64,000 nucleotides of DNA from Maricaulis sp017643475 (GCF_047123815.1 NZ_CP138920.1:2232001-2296000); one strand, 5' to 3'. Counted from the first letter of the stretch, positions 25,249-34,479 are shown. Notes: generated by a model from the sequence alone, not told the origin. Numbers and translations: made by a program.

Positions 25249-27207
25249 TTACTCAGCGCTGCCGGACTGTCTCAGATATTCCTCCAGGAAGGTCAGATAG
25301 GCTTCGGACGCCGTGATGCGATTGGCGCGTCGGCGGAAGCCGTGGCCTTCATCCGGGAAGAGCACGTACTCAACCGGGACGCCATTGGCTCGAACAGCTT
25401 CGACGATCTCGTCGCTCTCGACCTGCAGGACGCGCGGGTCATTCGCGCCCTGAATGACCAGCATTGGGCGGACGATATTCTCGGTGTGGAAGAGCGGGGA
25501 AATGGCGCGGTGGCGGTCACCATCCACAGCAGGGTCACCCATTTCGTCATACAGCGCTTCGCGGAAACTCTCCCACCATGGCGGGATGCTTTCCAGTGTA
25601 CGCACCCAGTTGGTGACACCGAAGATATTGATACCGACCTCGAATTCTTCCGGGTGGAAGGCCAGGGCCGCTGCGGTGATATAGCCGCCATAGGAACCAC
25701 CGATCACACCGACCTGGTCGTCAGCAACCCAGTCCAGCGAGCGCAGATAATTGCCGGCAGCCACGATGTCACGCAGGTCTTCCTCGCCATGACGGCGGTC
25801 ATCCATGTGGAAGAAGGTCTTTCCGTATCCCGAGGAGCCACGGTTGTTCGCGGCGTAGACCGCATAACCGTGATTGACCAGATGCTGGATGGTCGCGGAA
25901 TAGCCGACACGGCTCTGTCCGCCCGGCCCACCATGGACCCACACGAGGGCGGGAACCGGATTGTCGGCGCTGGCATTGTGCGGGCGGTACATGATCCCGG
26001 GGATTTCCAGCCCGTCAAAACTCTCGAAACGCACCACGCTGGCTTCGACCATCTCGTCCTGGCGGATCGCCGGGTTGAGGGCGTTGGTCAGCTGGCTTTG
26101 CGCCTGCTCGGCCAGATCGACCATGTGAAGGTTTGACGGCGAGGTAGAGGAATTGATCAGGAAAGCGATCTGGCCCTCATCGCGGGAGAAGCGGACGCTG
26201 CGCAGCTCGCCGGCCGGAAGATCCGGCAAGGGCAGGGCTTCGCCGGTCTCGCGGTCGAGAATGCTCACCTGCGTGGAGGCATCCGCATTGATGCCATGCA
26301 CACGATAACGCCCGGACGGGGAATAGCTGACAAAGGACACATCCCAGTCCGCCTCGATCAGGGGCGCGGTATCGCCGTTGGCCAGGTCATAGGTCCAGGC
26401 CTGGTTGAACTCGCCATGTTCATTGGTCGCGTAGACGAGCGCATCACTTTCCGGCGTGAAGGTATAGTCGCCATAGGCGATATTGCCTTCATGCTCGGTA
26501 ATCAGCTGCGGCGTGGAGCCCGGTGCGGACAGGTCCAGTAACAGGATATCGCTGTCAGCCGAGGTGCGATTGCGCACGAGGGACAGCCAGCGGCCATCCG
26601 GGCTGACCGAACCGATCTGCAGGCTGTCATCATTCTGGAAGACCACGCCAGCTTCAAATGCCACCGTGTCGATCTCGTAGATGTCGAAGGACGCCGCGTC
26701 GCGCTCGTTAGTGGCGACCCACATGTCATTCCCGTCCGGCGACCAGCCGAGGAACATGGCGCGGACATTGTCGCCGGGCGTCAGGTCGACAAGGCGACCA
26801 TCTTCCTCGCGCAGATAGATATGGCTGAGCTCGTCACCGCCACCATCGGCTGTCACCAGCAGACGATTGTCCTCCGGGAACCAGCTGACAGCGTAGGTCG
26901 CGTTGGTGGTGGATTCGGTGAGCTGCTCACGATCGCCTGTTGCAGGGTCGACGGCATAGGCGTTGAACACCCCGGTCTCGTCCGAGCTGATGAGGATGCG
27001 GCCATCCGTCGCCGAGAAAGCGTGACCTCCGCCGGAGGCCATGCCGAAAGACGTGGTTTCATGGAAGGTGGCGGCGTCGTGCGGAACCGTCTCCATTGAT
27101 GTTGTCTCGGTCGCGGAGTTGGTGCCCCCGCCTTGTTCGGCCGGCGTGCAGGCACCCAGCGCCAGGATGATGGCGGTGGTGCAGGATGCCTTGGCTATTC
27201 GTCCCAT
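25249..27207 (-). CDS. S9 prolyl-oligopeptidase-family lipoprotein peptidase
   Basis: A 652-aa serine peptidase. The N terminus has a lipobox (ILALGAC, Cys about 20), so it is a lipoprotein. Residues about 50-390 form a WD40-like beta-propeller (repeats such as FLGWSPDGNDMWVA, GSVSPDGRWLSLV, FTPESDALVYATNE). The C-terminal alpha/beta hydrolase has GGSYGGY (nucleophile Ser), the Asp loop QGANDPRV and DEGHGF (His). This is the dipeptidyl aminopeptidase/acylaminoacyl-peptidase type, which trims peptides for nutrition. Its terminator follows the stop directly. Confidence 0.95.
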   Translation of the reverse strand: MGRIAKASCTTAIILALGACTPAEQGGGTNSATETTSMETVPHDAATFHETTSFGMASGGGHAFSATDGRILISSDETGVFNAYAVDPATGDREQLTESTTNATYAVSWFPEDNRLLVTADGGGDELSHIYLREEDGRLVDLTPGDNVRAMFLGWSPDGNDMWVATNERDAASFDIYEIDTVAFEAGVVFQNDDSLQIGSVSPDGRWLSLVRNRTSADSDILLLDLSAPGSTPQLITEHEGNIAYGDYTFTPESDALVYATNEHGEFNQAWTYDLANGDTAPLIEADWDVSFVSYSPSGRYRVHGINADASTQVSILDRETGEALPLPDLPAGELRSVRFSRDEGQIAFLINSSTSPSNLHMVDLAEQAQSQLTNALNPAIRQDEMVEASVVRFESFDGLEIPGIMYRPHNASADNPVPALVWVHGGPGGQSRVGYSATIQHLVNHGYAVYAANNRGSSGYGKTFFHMDDRRHGEEDLRDIVAAGNYLRSLDWVADDQVGVIGGSYGGYITAAALAFHPEEFEVGINIFGVTNWVRTLESIPPWWESFREALYDEMGDPAVDGDRHRAISPLFHTENIVRPMLVIQGANDPRVLQVESDEIVEAVRANGVPVEYVLFPDEGHGFRRRANRITASEAYLTFLEEYLRQSGSAE

Positions 27208-27285
27208 GATCTACTCCCCGATTGAATCTGTCGGGAAGTTTACACGTGCGCGACGAAACCGGAAGGGCGTGTTTGGGGCCCTGAC

Positions 27286-28452
27286 CTAGTCGTCCATCCG
27301 GACGCGTTGCATGAGGGCACGTCGTTTCCCTGACAGCCAGGAAAGAGACCCCTTTTCAAGACAGGAGAAGGTGAGGCCGGCGCAGATCAATGCCCCGCTG
27401 AATCCAAATACCCCGAACAGCAGATTATCCACTGGGCCGGAATGCCCGAGTGAGAATGCGGCAACCAACCATGCGGGCATGCCCAGCTGGGTGAAGATGG
27501 CCGCGAGAACCTCGAACGCCTTGGTTGCCACCAGATAGATAACGACGTGGCCGAGATAGAGGGCGTAGGACGCATCACCGAGATAGACGAGTTGTGAGGG
27601 AGCGCTCCAGCCCTTCTCCAGTTCCAGGCTGACGAGGCCGTAGAGGATGAACGCACTCGGTATGCCGAAAAGGACAACACGCGACCAGTTCAGCGAGATC
27701 TCGACCATGTCGTGGGTGAAGAAAAGCAGGCCGCCGACGAACACCGTCGTGCCGATGACGAACGCCGGCAGGGCGAGTGTGCGGATGCCCTTGGTCACCA
27801 GCAAGCCAATGACCACTCCGAAGATAAATTCGAGCGTCAGTGGATGAAATGCGAGGCTCAGGATTCCGGTGGCGACCCGGTCGGTGCTCAGCCCCGCGGT
27901 AGCGCCGATGCACAGCACCACGCACCAGACACCAGCCAGGACAGGCAGCCAGGCACGCGGCGCGAGCATGAAGCCGGCAAAGATCGCGTAGAAGTACAAC
28001 TCATGGATCAGCGTCCAGCCGACGACGATATAGGGCAGTTTTTCCTGAGGCCAGAGCAGGAATGACCGGACGAGGAAGCCCGCGGTCTGTTCCGCTTCTA
28101 TGTTGTAGGATGCGGGCGTTAGTTGCCCGGTTCCTGCGACGATGATGACCAGAAAACAGGCGCAGAAGAACCACCAGAGGGGGTAGATGCGTGTCAGCCG
28201 AGCGATCAGGAAATCGAGGCTGGCGTACTTCCCGTGTGCAGTGTTCTGCGTGACATAGACCATGATGAAGCCCGAAATCACGAAGAACATGTCGACGCCG
28301 GCAAACCCGTTGCGGGTTGTTTCAAGTAGCGCGGAAATCTCCTCGCTGCCGTTATTGGTGATGCCGGCCTGTTCGTTCAGGAAAAGGTGATAGATCGCCA
28401 CCAGCAGGGCAGCGACAGCGCGCAGCGCTTGGACAGTCGTCAGTTTGGTCAC
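27286..28452 (-). CDS. Acyltransferase 3 family membrane protein (OafA/YrhL-like)
   Basis: About 388 aa with roughly ten membrane helices; transfers acyl groups, often acetyl, to cell-surface sugars. The N-terminal motif VQALRAVAALLVAIYH has the conserved Arg and His, and DMFFVISGFIMVY is the typical second helix. GTG 28452 is chosen as start: GGAG lies 8 nt upstream, and the in-frame region before it (to 28542) contains no family sequence. It sits alone between two terminators. The acceptor could be LPS or exopolysaccharide; no sugar-biosynthesis genes adjoin it. Confidence 0.85.
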   Translation of the reverse strand: MTKLTTVQALRAVAALLVAIYHLFLNEQAGITNNGSEEISALLETTRNGFAGVDMFFVISGFIMVYVTQNTAHGKYASLDFLIARLTRIYPLWWFFCACFLVIIVAGTGQLTPASYNIEAEQTAGFLVRSFLLWPQEKLPYIVVGWTLIHELYFYAIFAGFMLAPRAWLPVLAGVWCVVLCIGATAGLSTDRVATGILSLAFHPLTLEFIFGVVIGLLVTKGIRTLALPAFVIGTTVFVGGLLFFTHDMVEISLNWSRVVLFGIPSAFILYGLVSLELEKGWSAPSQLVYLGDASYALYLGHVVIYLVATKAFEVLAAIFTQLGMPAWLVAAFSLGHSGPVDNLLFGVFGFSGALICAGLTFSCLEKGSLSWLSGKRRALMQRVRMDD

Positions 28453-28540
28453 GCGATCGGCTCCACCATCTGCTCCCGGGAAGAAGCAGACCTCGTAACA
28501 ACAAGAATTTGCCGGGCTATCATGACGCCACTTACAGGGC

Positions 28541-28574
28541 AAAAAGAAAAGGCCCGCTCGGTTGAGCGGGCCTT
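28541..28574 (-). terminator. Terminator of groEL
   Basis: The same AAGGCCCGCTC/GAGCGGGCCTT hairpin as at 25217-25242. On the minus strand it is followed by TTTTCTTTTT, 28 nt past the groEL stop. Confidence 0.88.
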
Positions 28575-28602
28575 CGCTTGATCGGTCAGTTGACCGGCAT
28601 GA

Positions 28603-30249
28603 TTACATCATGCCGCCCATTCCGCCCATGCCACCCATGTCAGGCATGGCTGGGGCAGCGCCTTCTTCCTTCGGTGCGTCAGCGACGGCAGCTTCCGTCG
28701 TGATCAGCAGGGAAGCAACAGAGGCGGCGTCCTGCAGAGCGGTGCGTACAACCTTGGCCGGGTCGATGACACCAAACTCCAGCATGTCACCATACTCTTC
28801 GGTCTGAGCGTTAAAGCCGAAAGTCGCGCCGCCATTTTCGAGGATCTTGCCGACAACGATGGAGCCTTCAACGCCAGCGTTTTCGACGATCTGACGGATC
28901 GGAGCCTGAAGGGCGCGTCCGATGATGCGAACACCCTGGGTCTGGTCTGCGTTATCGCCTTCGATACCGTCCAGCTTGCGAGACGCGCGCAGCAGAGCCG
29001 TGCCGCCACCGGTGACGATGCCTTCTTCAACCGCAGCGCGGGTTGCGTTCAGGGCGTCATCAACGCGGTCTTTCTTCTCTTTCACTTCGATCTCGGTTGC
29101 ACCACCGACCTTGATGACAGCAACGCCACCAGCCAGCTTGGCCAGACGTTCCTGCAGCTTTTCACGGTCGTAGTCCGAAGAGGTTTCCTCGATCTGGCGG
29201 CGGATCTGGCCAACACGCGCTTCGATGTCAGCACGCTCGCCAGCACCGTCAACGATCGTGGTGTCGTCCTTGGTGATGTTGACGCGCTTGGCCGTGCCCA
29301 GCATCTCCAGGGAAACCGTTTCCAGCTTGATGCCGAGATCTTCGGAGATGACCTGGCCACCGGTCAGGATGGCGATGTCTTCCAGCATGGCCTTGCGGCG
29401 ATCGCCGAAGCCCGGAGCCTTGACAGCAGCGATCTTCAGACCACCACGCAGCTTGTTGACAACCAGCGTCGCCAGGGCTTCGCCTTCAACGTCCTCGGCG
29501 ATGATCAGCAGCGGACGGCCGGACTGAACAACAGATTCGAGGATCGGCAGCATCGGCTGCAGGGAAGTCAGCTTCTTTTCGTGCAGCAGGATGAACGGCT
29601 CTTCCATGTCGGCCTGCATCTTGTCTGCATCCGTGATGAAGTACGGAGACAGGTAGCCGCGGTCGAACTGCATGCCTTCAACAACGTCCAGCTCGGTCTC
29701 GAGAGACTTGGCTTCCTCGACGGTGATGACGCCTTCATTGCCGACTTTCTCCATCGCGTGCGCGATGTCTTTACCGATCTGGGCGTCGCCGTTAGCGGAG
29801 ATCGTGCCGACCTGCGCAACTTCGTCGGAACCCTTGATCGGGGTCGCCTGGGCCTTGATGTCCTCGACGATGATCGCGGTCGCCTTGTCGATGCCGCGCT
29901 TCAGATCCATCGGGTTCATGCCGGCCGCAACAGACTTCATGCCTTCGCGGACGATGGACTGAGCCAGAACCGTAGCGGTCGTGGTGCCGTCACCAGCGAC
30001 GTCGTTCGTCTTGGACGCAACTTCGCGGATCATCTGGGCGCCCATGTTCTCGAACTTGTCAGCCAGTTCGATTTCCTTGGCGACAGATACGCCGTCCTTC
30101 GTGGTGCGCGGAGCGCCGAAAGACTTTTCGATCACGACGTTACGGCCTTTCGGGCCGAGCGTGACTTTTACAGCGTTGGCAAGGATGTCGACGCCCTTGA
30201 GCATGCGGTCGCGGGCATCGGAGGAGAAATATACGTCTTTAGCAGCCAT
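28603..30249 (-). CDS. groEL: Chaperonin GroEL (60 kDa)
   Basis: Forms the tetradecameric folding chamber that works with GroES and ATP. Length 548 aa is exact for the family. Motifs include the start AAKDVYFSSDARDRML, VTLGPKGRNV, AGDGTTTATVL and the ATP-binding GDRRKAMLEDIA. The C terminus is the flexible GGM repeat tail (GGMGGMGGMM). It is second in the groES-groEL operon (46-nt gap). It is under the CIRCE site at 30648, and RpoH in this window is the expected heat-shock sigma. Confidence 0.99.
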   Translation of the reverse strand: MAAKDVYFSSDARDRMLKGVDILANAVKVTLGPKGRNVVIEKSFGAPRTTKDGVSVAKEIELADKFENMGAQMIREVASKTNDVAGDGTTTATVLAQSIVREGMKSVAAGMNPMDLKRGIDKATAIIVEDIKAQATPIKGSDEVAQVGTISANGDAQIGKDIAHAMEKVGNEGVITVEEAKSLETELDVVEGMQFDRGYLSPYFITDADKMQADMEEPFILLHEKKLTSLQPMLPILESVVQSGRPLLIIAEDVEGEALATLVVNKLRGGLKIAAVKAPGFGDRRKAMLEDIAILTGGQVISEDLGIKLETVSLEMLGTAKRVNITKDDTTIVDGAGERADIEARVGQIRRQIEETSSDYDREKLQERLAKLAGGVAVIKVGGATEIEVKEKKDRVDDALNATRAAVEEGIVTGGGTALLRASRKLDGIEGDNADQTQGVRIIGRALQAPIRQIVENAGVEGSIVVGKILENGGATFGFNAQTEEYGDMLEFGVIDPAKVVRTALQDAASVASLLITTEAAVADAPKEEGAAPAMPDMGGMGGMGGMM

Positions 30250-30295
30250 TGGGCTTATTCCTTATCTGAGGAGCTGGGAGTTTTGGAAAAGCCGC

Positions 30296-30586
30296 TTAGG
30301 CTTCCATGATGCCCAGGATGTCGGACTCTTTCATGATCAGCAGCTCGTCGCCGCCGATGGAAACTTCCGTGCCGGACCACTTGCCGAACAGGATGCGGTC
30401 GCCAGCCTTGACGTCGAGCGCGCGAACAGAGCCGTCTTCCTTGATGGCACCGCCACCAACAGCAACGACTTCGCCTTCTTGCGGCTTTTCTTTAGCGGTA
30501 TCCGGAATGATGATGCCGCCAGCGGTCTTGGACTCTTCTTCGACGCGCTTTACGAGCACGCGGTCATGCAAAGGACGAAAGGTCAT
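30296..30586 (-). CDS. groES: Co-chaperonin GroES (10 kDa)
   Basis: Heptameric lid of the GroEL chamber, 96 aa. Starts MTFRPLHDRVLVKR and carries the mobile-loop region SKTAGGIIIPDTAKEKPQEG that contacts GroEL, then GDRILFGKWSGTEV. The ATG at 30586 (ribosome site GGAGAAAAACC) is the true start; the reading frame extends back to 30658 through the operator. First gene of the operon, followed by groEL. Confidence 0.98.
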   Translation of the reverse strand: MTFRPLHDRVLVKRVEEESKTAGGIIIPDTAKEKPQEGEVVAVGGGAIKEDGSVRALDVKAGDRILFGKWSGTEVSIGGDELLIMKESDILGIMEA

Positions 30587-30647
30587 CTTGGTTTTTCTCC
30601 AACAAGAGGACTGATTGAATTTCCTGCAGTGACTGGGGATTTCGGCG

Positions 30648-30674
30648 TTAGCACTCACCCCAGTCGACTGCTAA
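30648..30674 (-). promoter_or_regulatory. CIRCE operator (HrcA site) of groESL
   Basis: TTAGCACTC-N9-GACTGCTAA on the plus strand matches the CIRCE consensus TTAGCACTC-N9-GAGTGCTAA in 17 of 18 positions. It lies 61 nt before the groES ATG. HrcA repressor binding is inferred from this well-known family of sites; hrcA itself is not in the window. Confidence 0.92.
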
Positions 30675-30681
30675 CAGGGCG

Positions 30682-30710
30682 GACTTAAGCAGTGGGGACA
30701 GAACCGTCAA
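30682..30710 (-). promoter_or_regulatory. Housekeeping-type promoter of groESL
   Basis: On the minus strand, TTGACGG is followed 13 nt later by GCTTAAGTC, close to the Caulobacter housekeeping consensus TTGACGS-N10-14-GCTANAWC, directly upstream of CIRCE. A sigma-32 promoter is not obvious: CTTGAC and CCCCAC occur but only 8 nt apart. Confidence 0.5.
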
Positions 30711-30860
30711 GGGCAGGGCGTGACTCTTTTTCCCAGTGACAGCGCCGGGAAATCTGATCAGCTTGCGTTCATTCAGTTGACGATATGCCCAGACATGGAA
30801 TGCTTGTCGCATTTGTGCGTAGTATGGGCGCCAACAGGCACTCTTTGAGAGGTAAGAGTT

Positions 30861-31529
30861 ATGAATTTTCGTATTGCAGTAGTTGGCGTCGCGGCCCTGG
30901 CCATGACCGCCTGCACGACCACGGACCCGGTCACGGGTGAAACGCGTCCGAACTACACCGGTCGCGGCGTTCTGCTGGGAGCCGCCACGGGTGCTGTACT
31001 GGGTTATCTGACCAACACATCCGACTCCGATGAGGGTCGTACCAATGCCCTGATCGGTGCTGGTATCGGTGCGCTCGCCGGCGGTGCTATCGGCAACTAT
31101 ATGGATCGCCAGGAAGAAGCCATGCGCATGGCGCTCAGCGATACGGGCGTCGGTGTCCGCCGTGAAGGCAATAATCTGCGTCTGATCATGCCGGGTGATG
31201 TCACCTTCGACACCAATTCCTCGAGTATCCAGCCGCAATTCTACGCGATCCTCAATGACGTCTCTGTCGTTCTCAACCGTTATCCGGCGACTTATGTCGA
31301 TGTGGTTGGACACGCCGACAGCACCGGTCCGGCGGAATACAATCAGCGCCTCTCCGAGCAGCGCGCTTCGGCGGTGGCCGGTTATCTCATCGCCCAGGAC
31401 GTCATGCGTGACCGGTTTTACGTGGGTGGCATGGGCGAGCGTTCCCCGATCGCTTCCAATGACACGGCCTATGGCCGCCAGGAGAACCGTCGGGTCGAAA
31501 TCCTGATCCGTCCGCACATCACGTCCTAA
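30861..31529 (+). CDS. OmpA-family outer-membrane lipoprotein with glycine-zipper
   Basis: A 222-aa lipoprotein. The signal peptide ends in LAMTAC (lipidated Cys about 18). Residues about 35-80 contain a glycine-zipper segment (GVLLGAATGAVLGYL, LIGAGIGALAGGAIGNY). The C-terminal domain is an OmpA peptidoglycan-binding fold (PATYVDVVGHADSTGPAEYN, LSEQRASAVAGYL, NRRVEILIRP) with the two conserved Asp/Arg contacts. YiaD of E. coli has the same architecture. It links outer membrane to peptidoglycan. It has its own terminator. Confidence 0.92.
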   Translation: MNFRIAVVGVAALAMTACTTTDPVTGETRPNYTGRGVLLGAATGAVLGYLTNTSDSDEGRTNALIGAGIGALAGGAIGNYMDRQEEAMRMALSDTGVGVRREGNNLRLIMPGDVTFDTNSSSIQPQFYAILNDVSVVLNRYPATYVDVVGHADSTGPAEYNQRLSEQRASAVAGYLIAQDVMRDRFYVGGMGERSPIASNDTAYGRQENRRVEILIRPHITS

Positions 31530-31552
31530 GTCATGCATAACAAATGAGATTT

Positions 31553-31586
31553 ATGCGGCCCGGCCTGTCTGGGCCGCATTTTCTTT
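31553..31586 (+). terminator. Intrinsic terminator after the OmpA gene
   Basis: ATGCGGCCC (31553-31561) pairs with GGGCCGCAT (31571-31579), followed by TTTCTTTT; 23 nt after the stop. Confidence 0.88.
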
Positions 31587-31703
31587 TGCTGATATCTCCC
31601 CAGGACAGGCTTCGGGTTTACCTTCGTTAACCAAACGAAAACCCGCTGCGACACAGCTTAACCTTCGGCGAGAAGTGCCGATTCGTTGCAGAATGAGGAC
31701 CGG

Positions 31704-32909
31704 ATGTCCAAGGCAGCAGACATTCTTATCGTACTCACCTACGTCATGATCGCAGTCGTGGCGGCCTTGGGGTTTGAGTATCTTGGGCTAATGAATTCGG
31801 CCTCCGCCTGGATGATGGGTGCGATCGTATTTATCGTTGCAGGCATGGCACATAGCGCCGCGGCACGCGCTGCAGAGCGAAAGGCCATGGAAGACGAGAT
31901 CCATGAATTGAAGGCCGCAAACCTGGCCCTGGTGGAAGAATTCCAGGCTGCCCAGTCGCGCCTCGACGAGATTACTGACGAGCTGCGCGCCGAATCGGTT
32001 GAGCGCGACAATGCCCTCGTTCACGAGGTGCGGGTGCTGGAAGACCTGGTCCGCCGGGTTGGCGAAGTACCGGAAGAAATCCTGGCTGCTGGTGGCGAAA
32101 CCGGTTCCTCTGCGGATATCGAGACAGTGAGGGATGCGCTGGAAGACAATCGTGTCGACCTGTATCTGCAACCCATTGTGACCCTGCCACAGCGCCGGAT
32201 CGCCTTTTATGAGAGTTTCACCCGCTTGCGTGATGCGACGGGCCGGGTAATCACCCCGGGCAGTTTCATCGAGGCCGCCGAGCGGGCCGGCCTGATGACT
32301 GAAGTCGACAATCTCCTGCTGTTCCGCTGTGTCCAGATTGTGCGCCGGCTGACCTCGCAGGACCGTAAGATCGCGATCTTCTGCAATATCTCCCTGAATT
32401 CCCTGTCGGACGAGACCTTCTTCCCGACCTTCCTGGACTTTATCCGCCAGCACAAACACCTGGCTGGCTCGATCATTTTCGAGGTGTCCCAGAAAGCCTT
32501 TGTCGAGCGTGACGCCGTCGCCGCCCGCAATATGGCGCGCATGGCCGATTTCGGCTTCCGCTTCTCGGTGGACCAGGTGATGAATGTCGATCTCGATCTC
32601 GACGAGATGCAGCGTGCGGGGGTGCGGTTCGCGAAGATTGGTGGCGAGCGTCTGCTGACCGCGATCGATAATTTCGAGCGCATCGCGGGCGTGGATGCCG
32701 GTGATATCGCCCACGAGGACGTTGCGGGCCTGTTTGCGCGTAGTGGCATCGATCTGATCGCCGACCGCGTCGAGGAAGAGGGCACGGTCGTTGAAGTGCT
32801 CGAGTTCGATGTGGCCTATGGCCAGGGTCATCTCTTTGGCTCCCCGCGGCCGGTGAAGGATGATGTGATCGAGCCGGAAGCGGAGTCTGAGGTGAGTGTC
32901 GCCGTTTAA
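31704..32909 (+). CDS. tipF: TipF-type EAL-domain protein (flagellum placement, c-di-GMP)
   Basis: A 401-aa membrane protein. Two N-terminal transmembrane helices (about 7-25 and 36-52), a coiled coil (about 55-120) and a C-terminal EAL domain (about 145-385). This is the layout of Caulobacter TipF, a c-di-GMP receptor that recruits flagellar switch proteins to the new pole. The EAL triad is degenerate (YESFTRLRD, with ESF in place of EAL), so it probably binds rather than hydrolyses c-di-GMP. ATG 31704 is chosen over TTG 31686 because GAGG lies 5 nt upstream. cheY and cheZ lie nearby. Confidence 0.82.
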   Translation: MSKAADILIVLTYVMIAVVAALGFEYLGLMNSASAWMMGAIVFIVAGMAHSAAARAAERKAMEDEIHELKAANLALVEEFQAAQSRLDEITDELRAESVERDNALVHEVRVLEDLVRRVGEVPEEILAAGGETGSSADIETVRDALEDNRVDLYLQPIVTLPQRRIAFYESFTRLRDATGRVITPGSFIEAAERAGLMTEVDNLLLFRCVQIVRRLTSQDRKIAIFCNISLNSLSDETFFPTFLDFIRQHKHLAGSIIFEVSQKAFVERDAVAARNMARMADFGFRFSVDQVMNVDLDLDEMQRAGVRFAKIGGERLLTAIDNFERIAGVDAGDIAHEDVAGLFARSGIDLIADRVEEEGTVVEVLEFDVAYGQGHLFGSPRPVKDDVIEPEAESEVSVAV

Positions 32910-32947
32910 CGATTGACGCTCACCCGGGTGCCTGCTTGAAGGCGGAC

Positions 32948-33790
32948 ATGACCAAGCTCAGTGAAATTGCCAATCGATACGACGCCCTGTTCTGTGATGT
33001 GTGGGGCGTGATCCGTGATGGCCGAAGCCTGCTCCCGCCCGCAGTTGAAGCCCTTCAGGAATATCGCAAACAGGGCGGGCGGGTCTGTCTGGTGTCCAAT
33101 TCACCCCGCCGTCATCCCAGCCTGCTCGAAGCGCTGGCGGAAATGGGCTTTCCCGAGGACGCCTGGGACTGTGCGGTGACCTCCGGCGATGCGATCCACG
33201 AAGAGCTGGTGAAGCGATCCCAAGGCAAGGCCTTCAAGATCGGGCCGGACTGGGATGAGGCCCTTTATGAGGGGCTGGGCCTGGAGTTTGTCGGGATTGA
33301 AGAGGCCGACTTCATCACCTGTACCGGGCCGGACGATTACTGGAATGGTCGCCCGGAGCATTATCAGCAGGTATTGGAGGTCGCCCTGGCGCGCAAGCTG
33401 GACCTGGTCTGCGCCAATCCGGACATTATCGTTCAGGCGGGGGATCAGATGATTTTCTGTGCTGGCGCGATCGCGCGTTATTATCGCGAGATGGGTGGTT
33501 CCAGCATCGTCGCAGGCAAGCCTCACCAACCGATCTACCGGTTGGCGTTCGAAGCGCTAGCGCGAAATGGTGGGGCCGTCGATCCGGAGCGGGTGCTGGC
33601 CATCGGCGATGGTCCGGAAACCGACATCGAAGGCGCGGCGCGGGCAGGGGTAGATGCCATGCTGATTGCGGGCGGTATTCTGCAGGCTGAAATGCGAGAC
33701 GACGGTTTCAGCCCTGAAACCGTCGTCGCAATCCTTGCGGAATATGGTGTTGAGGCACGCTGGATCGCGCCGCAACTGGTCTGGTCTTAG
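32948..33790 (+). CDS. HAD-IIA family phosphatase (NagD/TIGR01459-like)
   Basis: A 280-aa HAD phosphohydrolase. Motif I is FCDVWGVIRDG with the nucleophile Asp, motif II is CLVSNSPRR, and motif III/IV is AGKPHQPIYRLAFEAL and AIGDGPETDIEGA. This is the cap-type IIA subfamily (NagD, PNPase), which dephosphorylates small sugar or nucleotide phosphates. The ATG at 32948 is preferred to TTG 32936. It follows tipF by 38 nt and may share its transcript. Its stop overlaps that of cheZ by 4 nt. Confidence 0.87.
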   Translation: MTKLSEIANRYDALFCDVWGVIRDGRSLLPPAVEALQEYRKQGGRVCLVSNSPRRHPSLLEALAEMGFPEDAWDCAVTSGDAIHEELVKRSQGKAFKIGPDWDEALYEGLGLEFVGIEEADFITCTGPDDYWNGRPEHYQQVLEVALARKLDLVCANPDIIVQAGDQMIFCAGAIARYYREMGGSSIVAGKPHQPIYRLAFEALARNGGAVDPERVLAIGDGPETDIEGAARAGVDAMLIAGGILQAEMRDDGFSPETVVAILAEYGVEARWIAPQLVWS

Positions 33791-34479
33791 TCGAACAGGG
33801 AGTCGATCGAACCCTGGTCGAGGGCGGCATCGCCACCAGCATCGGCAAACATCGCATCAATGTCGTCCTGGCTGGTTTCCGGTCCACCGATTGCCGGACC
33901 ATTGAGGAGTTGTTCGCGATTGCGTTTTTCCTCAGCCGTTTCTTCCTGCGGTCCGCCATCGGCGTCACGGACGCCCATGACTTCGGCGAAGCGGGCGACG
34001 CGGTCTTCAACGTGGCGGAGACTACCGACCACTTTGGATACGCGCTGTCCGGCCAGGTCCTGGAAGCTGCAGCTTTCGATGATTTCCATCATCTTGGCTT
34101 CAACATTGGCCCGGTAGTTGTCGTAGTCGGTCTCCTCGTCACACAGAACGGATTCTGCAGCGGACATGATGACCTCGGTGGCCTTTTCAGTGTCCGTGAC
34201 GACGGCTTCCAGCTCGGCACCCGCGGTCGGGATGCGTTCTCGCTTGATATCGTTGGGACGCAGGGCGGCGATTTCGTCGCGCGTCCGGGAGATGTAATCC
34301 GCGATATAGTTGAACTCTTGGCAGATCGACTGATCGAGGGAGCTGAAGAACAGCTTCATCGTATCGGTCAGCTGGTGTGCCAGTTTCAGCACTTCCATGA
34401 TCTGCGCGTCTTGTAGATCGCTGGCCTTGAGAGTGGCGAGCGAAGTCCGAACCTGCGCGGCAACATTGGCGGCGGGCAT
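33787..34479 (-). CDS. cheZ: Chemotaxis protein phosphatase CheZ
   Basis: Dephosphorylates phospho-CheY to end a tumbling or stop signal; 230 aa. A long helical hairpin holds the CheZ signature with catalytic Asp141 and Gln145 (FQDLAGQRVSKV). The C-terminal tail has two FliM/CheZ-like CheY-binding motifs, SQDDIDAMF (203-211) and DQGSIDSLF (221-229); E. coli CheZ has one such peptide. ATG 34479 has a perfect AAGGAGGG site. It follows cheY by 53 nt on the same strand, so both are probably one transcript. Confidence 0.93.
   Translation of the reverse strand: MPAANVAAQVRTSLATLKASDLQDAQIMEVLKLAHQLTDTMKLFFSSLDQSICQEFNYIADYISRTRDEIAALRPNDIKRERIPTAGAELEAVVTDTEKATEVIMSAAESVLCDEETDYDNYRANVEAKMMEIIESCSFQDLAGQRVSKVVGSLRHVEDRVARFAEVMGVRDADGGPQEETAEEKRNREQLLNGPAIGGPETSQDDIDAMFADAGGDAALDQGSIDSLFD

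Noticed and set aside
31600..31680. CtrA site before tipF
   Set aside because: TTAACC half-sites occur but none is paired at seven-base spacing.
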